Positions 50,210 to 58,074 of a DNA stretch of 64,000 bases are shown in pieces. The notes under the pieces are model-generated. The model was not told the origin of the DNA. It was given only the letters and a program-made list of their open reading frames with translations, and ran no database searches. A program made the position numbers and the translations under genes. Every line of letters begins with the position of its first letter. The first letter of the stretch is position 1. The DNA comes from an uncultured Bacteroidales bacterium. GTDB lineage: Bacteria; Bacteroidota; Bacteroidia; Bacteroidales; UBA932. The DNA lies in the NCBI GenBank assembly GCA_944325495.1, contig CALVAD010000005.1, forward strand, positions 1 to 64,000, written 5' to 3'.

Positions 50210-53200
50210 ATGGAGAACAGGAAATCACCTCTGATACTCTGGACGATACGGCACAAGTCCATCATCTACCTGATTCTGCTGGTGCTCGTCGGCATAGGCA
50301 TCTACGGAATCTCGAAGATGAACAAGGACGAATACCCGTCGTTCGAAATCAAGCAGGGGCTCGTGGCGGCCGTCTACCCCGGAGCGTCCTCGCTCCAGGT
50401 CGAGGAGCAGGTCGCGAAGCCCGTGGAGCAGGTGCTGCTCTCGTTCGACGAAGTCAACAGCCAGAATCTCCAGATCACCTCGAAGGACGGCATCTGCTAC
50501 ATGCTGGTCGACCTCGTATCGCCCGCTCGCACCAAGGACGAGGTGTGGTCGAAGATAAAGATGAAGCTCGACGAGACCAAGAGCACCCTGCCTCCGGGCG
50601 TGCTGGCGCTCGTGGTCATAGACGACTTCGCCTCGGTGTCCTCGTCGCTGATCGCGATGGAGTCCGAAGACAAGAGCTATTCCGAGCTCAAGGCGCTCGC
50701 CGACGAGCTCTGCGACAGGCTCAGGCAGATTCCGGAGCTCGCCGCAGTCACGGTCTACGGCTCGCTTGACGAGGAGATCGCGGTGACCGTGGACATGGAG
50801 AAACTCTCCAGCTACGGCATCTCGCCCTCCAGCCTGATGCTCGGATATCAGAGCTCCACGCTCCAGCTTCCCAGCGGAAGCTTCAACACGAGCTACGCAA
50901 GCTCCCCCATACATATCGAATCGCCGGTGAGCAGCGAGCGGGAGATAGCCGAAAGGATAGTCTGGAGCGACCCTTCGGGCGGCATCGTGCGGCTCAAGGA
51001 CATAGCCAAGGTCGAGCGCCGCTACAAGGACCCGAGCTCCTTCGTCAACTACAACGGCAACTCCTGTCTGATAATCTCGGTGGAGATGCGTCCCGACAAC
51101 GACATAGTCGCGTTCGGCAAGAAGCTCGACAAAGTCATAGACGAATACGAGCAGGAACTGCCGGAAAGCGTCACGATGACCAGGATCACCGACCAGCCCA
51201 AGCTGGTGCGCAACTCCGTGTTCTCGTTCCTGCGTGACCTCGTGATATCGATGCTCGTGGTCATTCTCGTGATGCTCATGCTCTTCCCCATCAGGTCGGC
51301 GCTGATCGCCAGCTCCGGCGTGCCGGTCTGCACCGCCGTGGCCCTCGCGGTCATGTTCCTGACAGGAATAGGACTCAACACGGTCACGCTGGCCGGACTG
51401 ATAGTAGTGCTCGGCATGATAGTGGACGACTCCATCATCACGATGGACGGCTATATGGGAGAGCTCGGCAAGGGCATGTCGCGCGAAGACGCAGCCCAGT
51501 CGAGCGCGCGCGAGCTCGTGACGCCCATGGTCACGGCGACCACGGCCCTGAGCCTGATGTTCTTCCCCTGCCTCGGCATCATCACCGGCTATCTGGGCGA
51601 CTTCGTGACCTACTTCCCTTGGGTGGTGGCGATAGCGCTGACAGCCTCGCTGATCTACGCGATCTTCGTGGTGCCCTCGCTTGAAGTCAGATTCATAAAG
51701 TCCGCCAGCGTGGAGCAGAAAAGCCTGTTCTCCCGGATTCAGAACAAGTTCTTCACCGCCCTCCAGGGGGCCTACGACAGCGCGCAGGACTGGTGCTTCC
51801 GCCATCCGAAACTCACCTTGAGCGCCGGCGTCGGAGCCGTGGTCCTCGCGGTGGTGCTGTTCCTGCAGCTCAACATCCAGATGATGCCCATGGCGGACAG
51901 GGACTTCTTCGCCGTGGAGGTCAGCCTCGACAGCAACGCGGGTCTTGAAGACACGAAGGCCGTGACAGACTCACTCCAGAACATGTTCCTGAAGGACAGC
52001 CGCATCGAGTCGGTGACCTCGTTCATCGGCAACAGCGCGCCGCGCTTCACCGCGACCTACACCCCGGCCACCCCGGCGCCGAATTACGCCCAGCTGATCG
52101 TGAACACGAAATCGATCGAAGCCACGAAGTCCCTGCTTCCCGAATACGAGGAGAAATACGAGCATTATTTCCCCGAGGCGCTGATACGCATCAAGCAGAT
52201 GGACTACCAGGCGGCCACGCCTATCGAAGTCCGCGTGCAGGGAGCCGACCTCAACACCATAAAGCCCGTCGCAGACACCATAAAGGCCCACATGCAGGGA
52301 CGCAGGGACGAGCTCAAATGGGTGCACAGCACCGTGGACGACTACATCAGCTGCGTGGAGGTGACGCTCGACGCCGACGAAGCCGCGAGGCTCGGCGTGA
52401 ACAAGGCGATGCTCTCGCTGTCAGTGGCGGGGACCTTCAGCGGCATGCCTCTCGCCTCTCTATGGGAAGGGGACAAGTCGATTCCGGTCAACCTCTACAG
52501 CGCCGGCGTCACCGACGGGATGTCCTACGACACGATAGGCAACCAGCAGGTCAGCACCTCGATGCCCGGCGTCAGCGTGCCCCTGCGCCAGGTGGCCGAC
52601 ATCCAGCCCGGCTGGGAGCCCGCCCAGCGCACGCGCTACGCCAGCGAGGAGACCATAATAATCTCGGCCGACATGAAGACCGGACAGAGCCAGCCCGCCT
52701 CGATGAGGGAGATACGCACTTTCATCGACGGTCTTGAGCTTCCGGAAGGAGTACATGTCAGCTACGGCGGTCTAACGGAGATCAACAGCGGCGTGATACC
52801 CCAGATAGGACTCGCCTTCCTCTGCGCGGTGGCCGTGATGTTCATATTCCTGCTCATCCATTTCCGCAAGATATCCATCGCGGTGCTCACCATAGTGCTC
52901 AGCGCGCTCTGCCTGTTCGGGGCCTTCCTCGGCCTCTGGGTGTTCGGGCTCGACTTCAGCATCACCGCGGCGCTCGGCCTCATCAGCCTCGTGGGCATAA
53001 TAGTCCGGAACGGCATAATCCTGTTCGAATACGCGGAGGAGCTGCGCTTCCGGGGCGGACTGCCCGTGAAGGAGGCGGCGGCGATGGCGGGAAAGCGCAG
53101 GATGCGCCCCATCTTCCTGACCTCGTGCACCACGGCGCTCGGAGTGCTGCCGATGATACTCAGCGGCGACCAGCTGTGGCTGCCCATGGGAGTGGTGATA

Positions 53201-53305
53201 TGCTTCGGCACGCTGCTCACGGTGGTCATGATAACCCTGATCATGCCGGTTTCCTACTGGCAGATCTTCAGAAAGGACAAGCGTCCCAAGGAGGTGACAG
53301 AATGA
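50210..53305 (+). CDS. RND efflux permease (AcrB/MexB-like superfamily)
   Basis: This 1031-residue inner-membrane proton-driven pump has two 6-helix halves, each with a large periplasmic loop. The first helix (SIIYLILLVLVGIGIYGI) is followed by YPGASSLQVEEQVAKPVEQ. GLIVVLGMIVDDSIITMDGY carries the proton-relay acidic pair, and GLISLVGIIVRNGIILFEYAEELR marks the second half. Whether it exports drugs, detergents or lipids is not readable. It overlaps the tolC-type gene by ATGA. Confidence 0.94.
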   Translation: MENRKSPLILWTIRHKSIIYLILLVLVGIGIYGISKMNKDEYPSFEIKQGLVAAVYPGASSLQVEEQVAKPVEQVLLSFDEVNSQNLQITSKDGICYMLVDLVSPARTKDEVWSKIKMKLDETKSTLPPGVLALVVIDDFASVSSSLIAMESEDKSYSELKALADELCDRLRQIPELAAVTVYGSLDEEIAVTVDMEKLSSYGISPSSLMLGYQSSTLQLPSGSFNTSYASSPIHIESPVSSEREIAERIVWSDPSGGIVRLKDIAKVERRYKDPSSFVNYNGNSCLIISVEMRPDNDIVAFGKKLDKVIDEYEQELPESVTMTRITDQPKLVRNSVFSFLRDLVISMLVVILVMLMLFPIRSALIASSGVPVCTAVALAVMFLTGIGLNTVTLAGLIVVLGMIVDDSIITMDGYMGELGKGMSREDAAQSSARELVTPMVTATTALSLMFFPCLGIITGYLGDFVTYFPWVVAIALTASLIYAIFVVPSLEVRFIKSASVEQKSLFSRIQNKFFTALQGAYDSAQDWCFRHPKLTLSAGVGAVVLAVVLFLQLNIQMMPMADRDFFAVEVSLDSNAGLEDTKAVTDSLQNMFLKDSRIESVTSFIGNSAPRFTATYTPATPAPNYAQLIVNTKSIEATKSLLPEYEEKYEHYFPEALIRIKQMDYQAATPIEVRVQGADLNTIKPVADTIKAHMQGRRDELKWVHSTVDDYISCVEVTLDADEAARLGVNKAMLSLSVAGTFSGMPLASLWEGDKSIPVNLYSAGVTDGMSYDTIGNQQVSTSMPGVSVPLRQVADIQPGWEPAQRTRYASEETIIISADMKTGQSQPASMREIRTFIDGLELPEGVHVSYGGLTEINSGVIPQIGLAFLCAVAVMFIFLLIHFRKISIAVLTIVLSALCLFGAFLGLWVFGLDFSITAALGLISLVGIIVRNGIILFEYAEELRFRGGLPVKEAAAMAGKRRMRPIFLTSCTTALGVLPMILSGDQLWLPMGVVICFGTLLTVVMITLIMPVSYWQIFRKDKRPKEVTE

Positions 53306-54672
53306 GAAAGTTGGTTTTAACGGCAATCGCCGCAGTTCTGGCATGCCTTTCAACCGCCGCGCAGGAAGTCCGGCTCACGCTTGACGACTGCCGCGGGATG
53401 GCCCTGCAGAACAACAGCTCCGCCATAGGCGCGGCCCTCGACCTCAAGGCCGCCGAATACCAGAAGCAGGAGGCGTTCACCGAATACTTCCCAAAGGTCA
53501 GCCTGATGGGCTTCGGCTTCTGGGCCTTCGATCCGCTGATCGAGATAGGCATCAAGGATGTCTTCGGGAACAATGACTTCAGCAACAATCTCCAGAACAT
53601 CGTGGAGTCCTTCGGAGTCGACCCCTACTACACCACGATGAACCGCGGCTATCTCGCAGGCATCAGCGTCATGCAGCCGCTGTTCGCCGGAGGCCGCATA
53701 GTCAACGGCAACAGACTCGCGGGAATAGGAGTGGAGGCGGCAAGGCTGCAGCAGACAATGCAGACGCGCACGACTTCGGCCGAGATCGAAGGCTACTGGT
53801 GGCAGGTCGTGTCGCTGCAGGAGAAGCAGAAGACACTCGGCGGCTTCCTGGAGTTCGTGGATACGCTCTACCGCGACGTGTCGGCGGCATACAAGGCCGG
53901 ACTCGTGACCGAGGACGAGCTGCTCCAGGTCACGCTCAACCGCAACAAGCTGCGCTCCTCCGAGGTCCAGCTGCGCAGCGGCATGCGTCTCGCGAAGATG
54001 AACCTGCTGAACTCGATAGGCATGGACTACACCGTGATCAGCGCCAACGCGAGCGAGGAGCGGCCGCATATCGACGCCATAGTGCTCTCCGACGAAGGCA
54101 CGCTTCCGGAATCGCCCGACCGCTATTATGTCGACGAGGAGAGCGTAGCCGCATCGATGGAGGAGACCCGGCTGCTGGACCTCCAGGTGGAGGCGGCCGC
54201 GCTTCAGAAGAAGATAGCCCTGGGCGAAGCCCTGCCTCAGGTCGCCGTCGGAGCCACCTACGGCTACTACGACTTCATGGACAAGGGGAACTTCAACGGT
54301 CTCGCATTCGCCACCGTGCAGATACCCATCTCGCAATGGGGAAAGACGGCGGCGCAGACAAAGCGCCTGCAGACCCAGGTCGACAAGGCCGCGGCGCAGC
54401 GCGACTATCTGCAGTCGCAGATAATACTCGGCGTGCGCCAGAGCTGGGTGGAGCTGACATCCTGCTGGGATACTTACCAGCTCTCTCTCGAGTCCGAAGC
54501 CGCCGCGGAAGCCTCGTTCGGCAGGGTCAAGCGCAACTACGAGGCCGGCCGGGTCACGCTCTCCGAACTGCTGCAGTCGCAGGCCAGCCTGATGCAGGCC
54601 GCGGACGAAAGGCTCGAAGCCCTCAACAGCTACCGCCAGGCCCTTCAGAAATGGCTTGACCTCACCGAATAG
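53302..54672 (+). CDS. TolC family outer membrane efflux protein
   Basis: This 456-residue protein has a signal peptide (MRKLVLTAIAAVLACLSTAAQ) and two OEP repeats. The first begins LTLDDCRGMALQNNSSAIGAALDLKAAEYQKQEAFTEYFP; the second contains ALPQVAVGATYGYYDF and ends in long amphipathic helices. It forms the outer-membrane channel of the pump. The frame extends upstream inside the permease gene, but ATG 53302 gives the signal peptide. It is the last gene of the operon, just before a tandem repeat. Confidence 0.92.
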   Translation: MRKLVLTAIAAVLACLSTAAQEVRLTLDDCRGMALQNNSSAIGAALDLKAAEYQKQEAFTEYFPKVSLMGFGFWAFDPLIEIGIKDVFGNNDFSNNLQNIVESFGVDPYYTTMNRGYLAGISVMQPLFAGGRIVNGNRLAGIGVEAARLQQTMQTRTTSAEIEGYWWQVVSLQEKQKTLGGFLEFVDTLYRDVSAAYKAGLVTEDELLQVTLNRNKLRSSEVQLRSGMRLAKMNLLNSIGMDYTVISANASEERPHIDAIVLSDEGTLPESPDRYYVDEESVAASMEETRLLDLQVEAAALQKKIALGEALPQVAVGATYGYYDFMDKGNFNGLAFATVQIPISQWGKTAAQTKRLQTQVDKAAAQRDYLQSQIILGVRQSWVELTSCWDTYQLSLESEAAAEASFGRVKRNYEAGRVTLSELLQSQASLMQAADERLEALNSYRQALQKWLDLTE

Positions 54673-54680
54673 ACCTTGAC

Positions 54681-54904
54681 GGGCGGCGGTTGCCGGGAGA
54701 GAGGCTTTCCCCAGATCCACCGCCTCCGGTATGAGCCATCCATCGCGCCACAGCGGCGGGCGGCGGTTGCCGGGAGGGAGGCTTTCCCCAAATCCACCGC
54801 CTCCGGTATGAGCCAATCCATCGCGCCACAGCGGCGGGCGGCGGTTGCCGGGAGGGAGGCTTTCCCCAAATCCACCGCCTCCCTCCCGGCAATTGCCGCC
54901 CGCC
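54681..54904. repeat. tandem repeat of 77-78 bp ending in a palindrome
   Basis: Units start at 54681, 54758 and 54836 with GGGCGGCGGTTGCCGGGA. Two full units (77 and 78 bp) and a third partial one follow. The third is closed by its own inverted complement (about 54834-54857 with 54881-54904, two mismatches in 24), making a large hairpin. No gene lies in it. It separates the tolC-type gene from mscS and may also act as a terminator or protein-binding array. Confidence 0.8.
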
Positions 54905-54955
54905 GAGCAAAACCGCCGAAATAATTCGTACCTTTACCAGCAAAACACCAAAACC

Positions 54956-55918
54956 ATGCTGCTCCCCATACTCCAGACCCCCACAGTCGAAGAAGTCGCC
55001 ACCGAAACCGCCGATTCCGTAGTCGTCGGCATCGAACAGTTCGCCCACAACCTGGTCACGAACCCCACCGACACCCTGCAGAACCTCGGCCAGGGCATAA
55101 TCGACTTCGGACTCAAGCTGCTCGCCGCCCTGCTCATATACCTGGTCGGCGCATGGCTGATACGCAGGATCAAGAAAGGCCTGTCCAGAATGTTCATCCG
55201 GCGCAACACCGAAAAGGCCCTCGCGTCCTTCGTGATGAGCTTCACGACCATAGGCCTGACCATACTGCTGATAATCATCACCATCAGCACCCTCGGCGTC
55301 AACACCACCTCCATCGCCGCCCTGATCGCCGCCGCCGGTGTAGCCATAGGCATGGCGCTCAGCGGGACGGTGCAGAACTTCGCCGGAGGCATAATGATAC
55401 TGATGTTCAAGCCATTCAAGGCCGGCGACTATATTGAGTCACAGGGCTACGAAGGCACCGTGACCTCGGTCAGCATAGTCAGCACTACGATCACGACCTA
55501 CGACAACCGAGCCATCATCCTGCCGAACGGAGCCCTGTTCAACGGCAACATCAACAACTACTCGCGCAACCCTCTGCGCAGGGTCGACTGGAAGATAGGC
55601 GTGGAATACAACACCGATTCCGACAAATGCATCGGGAAGCTGCTCACGCTGGTGAAATCCGACCCGAGGGTGCTCGACTCCGCGACGCCGGGCGCCGCCG
55701 ACCCCACAGTGATGCTTTCAGAGCTCGGCGACAGCGCGGTGGTGTTCTCCGTCAAGGCGTGGGTGAAGACGGAAGACTACTGGAGCGTGCTGTACGACTA
55801 CAACAAGAAAGTCTACGACGAACTGCCGAAAGCCGGAATCGACTTCCCCTTCCCGCAGATGGACATTCATGTTCACAACACCACGGACACCACACCCGCG
55901 AGCGCAAGGAAGATATAG
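54956..55918 (+). CDS. mscS: small-conductance mechanosensitive channel (MscS family)
   Basis: This 320-residue membrane channel opens on osmotic downshock. The N-terminal part has three helices; the pore helix is AALIAAAGVAIGMALSGTVQNFAGGIMIL, followed by MscS beta-domain motifs KPFKAGDYIE and YDNRAIILPNGALFN. ATG 54956 is used, after TACCTTTA (a near -7 box, 54930-54937). The 3' end overlaps the converging TauE-like gene by 46 nt. Confidence 0.93.
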   Translation: MLLPILQTPTVEEVATETADSVVVGIEQFAHNLVTNPTDTLQNLGQGIIDFGLKLLAALLIYLVGAWLIRRIKKGLSRMFIRRNTEKALASFVMSFTTIGLTILLIIITISTLGVNTTSIAALIAAAGVAIGMALSGTVQNFAGGIMILMFKPFKAGDYIESQGYEGTVTSVSIVSTTITTYDNRAIILPNGALFNGNINNYSRNPLRRVDWKIGVEYNTDSDKCIGKLLTLVKSDPRVLDSATPGAADPTVMLSELGDSAVVFSVKAWVKTEDYWSVLYDYNKKVYDELPKAGIDFPFPQMDIHVHNTTDTTPASARKI

Positions 55919-56604
55919 ACTATCTTGCGGAGATGGTCGTTGTGCAGCCGGCTGTACACTCTGGCGCCTATCCAAAGGCCGAGAGCTACAGCCGGCAGCG
56001 CTGTCAGGGCCGACTCCAGCACCGGCTGCGTCACGAAGCCGCTCCTCCATCGGAAAAGGGTCATCATGAGATTCCCCGTCACGAAATACCACTGGGTCGC
56101 GGCTATGTATTCGTCCTTGCTTTCCGACGAAGCCATGAAGTACACCACGGCCGGCGGCCCCTGCATCGCGAACATCCCGCCGAGGGCCCCCGAGAGAGCG
56201 CCGAGGGATATCTGCACCGGAAGCGTGGGCTTGAGACGCACCTTGTCATTGAAGAAGAAAAGATAGATGCTCACGAGTATCAGCGCGACTCCGAACAGGC
56301 GCTTGAGCGAATGGCCGTCGATAACCGTCAGCAGCTTCACGGAGAAGAACGACAGCACGAGGAAAGTCAGCAGTATGGGCAGGAGCTTCTTCAGACGCAC
56401 ATGCCTGCGCTTCTGCACCGCGGGCACCACGGCCATGCAGGCGGCGAGCATGCCGGAAAGCGCGGTCGCCTCGCCGTAGCTGGGCATGACATAGGGCAGC
56501 ATGGTCATCATGACTATGCCGAAGCCGAAGCCCGTCACCCTCTGCACGAAGCTGGAAAGGGCGGCGAACGCGGCTATGAGTAGCAATATGAGGGATTCCG
56601 TCAT
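55873..56604 (-). CDS. TauE/SafE family permease
   Basis: This 243-residue membrane protein has about 8 hydrophobic helices in two similar halves, typical of the sulfite exporter TauE/SafE family (GFGIVMMTMLPYVMPSYGEATALSG and LGGMFAMQGPPAVVYFMAS). Substrates in the family are sulfur-containing or organic anions; here unknown. The frame can extend to a TTG at 56628, but ATG 56604 (MTESLILLL) is the likelier start. Its end overlaps the mscS end tail to tail. Confidence 0.87.
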   Translation of the reverse strand: MTESLILLLIAAFAALSSFVQRVTGFGFGIVMMTMLPYVMPSYGEATALSGMLAACMAVVPAVQKRRHVRLKKLLPILLTFLVLSFFSVKLLTVIDGHSLKRLFGVALILVSIYLFFFNDKVRLKPTLPVQISLGALSGALGGMFAMQGPPAVVYFMASSESKDEYIAATQWYFVTGNLMMTLFRWRSGFVTQPVLESALTALPAVALGLWIGARVYSRLHNDHLRKIVYIFLALAGVVSVVL

Positions 56605-56676
56605 CCTGCGGGCATGCAATTTAGCCAAAATATTGCTATCTTGCAGTGATTATACCAAACTTTATAGACCACTGAC

Positions 56677-58029
56677 ATGAAACTATCCATTTCCCTGACC
56701 GCCGCTCTTCTCATCGCGGCAGCCGCCAGTTCATGCTCCGGAAACGGACAGGCCTCCAACCAGGTCATCAACGACACCAACACTCCCCTGCACCTGCTCC
56801 AGCCGGACTACAGGATACCCTACGGAGTACCCGACAAGGCTGCGGTCAAGGCGGACCTCGACCGCGTGCTCGCATTCCTGGACGCCGAGACTCCCGCGGC
56901 CGTGACCGAAGACGGCATGCTCGAACAGGGCTCGTTCCGCCTGGCCAGCTATGAATGGGGCGTCACCTATTCCGCCATGCTCAAGGCCGGGGAGGTCACA
57001 GGGGACGAGGCTTTCACGGACTATACGGTAAGCAGGCACAGCTTCCTCGCCGAACAGGCCCCGAAATGGAAACAGATACTTGACGAAGGCGGGAGGGTCG
57101 ACGGCCAGATGCGCCAGGTCGTGGCTCCGCGAGTGCTCGACGACGCCGGGGCGGTCTGCGTGTCGATGATACGCGACATGGTGATACACCCGGAGCTCGG
57201 GCTGCGCTCCATCATAGACCACTACATGAACGTGATCGAAAATGAATACCGCCTGGACGACGGCACGCTCGCGAGAAACCGGCCGCTGCCAGATGCGGTA
57301 TGGCTCGACGACATGTTCATGGGCGTGCCCGCGATGGCATGGTACGGCAGAATGACCGGCGACGGCAGATACTTCGACGAAGCCGTGGAGCAGATAAGGC
57401 TATTCCGCCAGAAGATGTGGGTTCCAGAGAAGAAGCTCTTCCGCCACGGATGGGTCAAGTCCATGGACGAGCACCCCGCATTCCACTGGGGCCGCGCGAA
57501 CGGCTGGGCCATACTGACCCTCTGCGAAGTCCTCGACGCGCTTCCGGAAAACCATCCTGCACGGACGGAGCTGCTTGAGCTCTACCGCCAGCATGTGAGC
57601 GGCCTGTACGCCCTCCAGAGCAGCGAAGGCTTCTGGCACCAGCTGCTCGACCGCAACGATTCCTATCTCGAGACCTCCGCCACCGCGATCTTCGCCTACT
57701 GCTTCGCCCACGGCATCAACGAAGGCTGGATCGATGCCCAGACCTACGGCCCCTCGGTATGCCTCGCATGGAACGCCGTCTCCACGATGATAGACGAGGA
57801 GGGCAAGGTCAACGGGACCTGCGTGGGCACAGGAATGGGCTTCGACCCCGCATTCTATTATTACCGCCCGACCAGCCCCTACGCGGCCCACGGCTACGGC
57901 CCCGTGATACTCGCGGGAGCCGAAGTGATCAGGATGCTCGACCGCACCTTCCCCCGGCTCAACGACAGCGCGGTGCAGTTCTACGACAGCGACATGTCCG
58001 ACAAGGGCGCGATCTTCTCCGCCGAATAG
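56677..58029 (+). CDS. second GH105-type unsaturated glycuronyl hydrolase, lipoprotein
   Basis: This 450-residue lipoprotein (ASSC lipobox near residue 20) has an (alpha/alpha)6 barrel of the GH105 type. The AVWLDDMFMGVPAMAWYGRMT segment holds the catalytic Asp, and HPAFHWGRANGWAILTLCEVLDAL matches the family. It differs in sequence from the GH105 at 23237-24424, so the two probably act on different unsaturated oligosaccharides. It is followed after 45 nt by a GH106-like gene. Confidence 0.88.
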   Translation: MKLSISLTAALLIAAAASSCSGNGQASNQVINDTNTPLHLLQPDYRIPYGVPDKAAVKADLDRVLAFLDAETPAAVTEDGMLEQGSFRLASYEWGVTYSAMLKAGEVTGDEAFTDYTVSRHSFLAEQAPKWKQILDEGGRVDGQMRQVVAPRVLDDAGAVCVSMIRDMVIHPELGLRSIIDHYMNVIENEYRLDDGTLARNRPLPDAVWLDDMFMGVPAMAWYGRMTGDGRYFDEAVEQIRLFRQKMWVPEKKLFRHGWVKSMDEHPAFHWGRANGWAILTLCEVLDALPENHPARTELLELYRQHVSGLYALQSSEGFWHQLLDRNDSYLETSATAIFAYCFAHGINEGWIDAQTYGPSVCLAWNAVSTMIDEEGKVNGTCVGTGMGFDPAFYYYRPTSPYAAHGYGPVILAGAEVIRMLDRTFPRLNDSAVQFYDSDMSDKGAIFSAE

Positions 58030-58074
58030 TCCTGTCAGTCGCAATCACGACACCGGCAACACATATATGACATC

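Noticed and set aside
54676..54924. Open frame across the 77/78-bp repeats, and the idea of a CRISPR-like array
   Set aside because: The repeated peptide only mirrors the DNA repeat. Units are contiguous without unique spacers and no cas gene is near.
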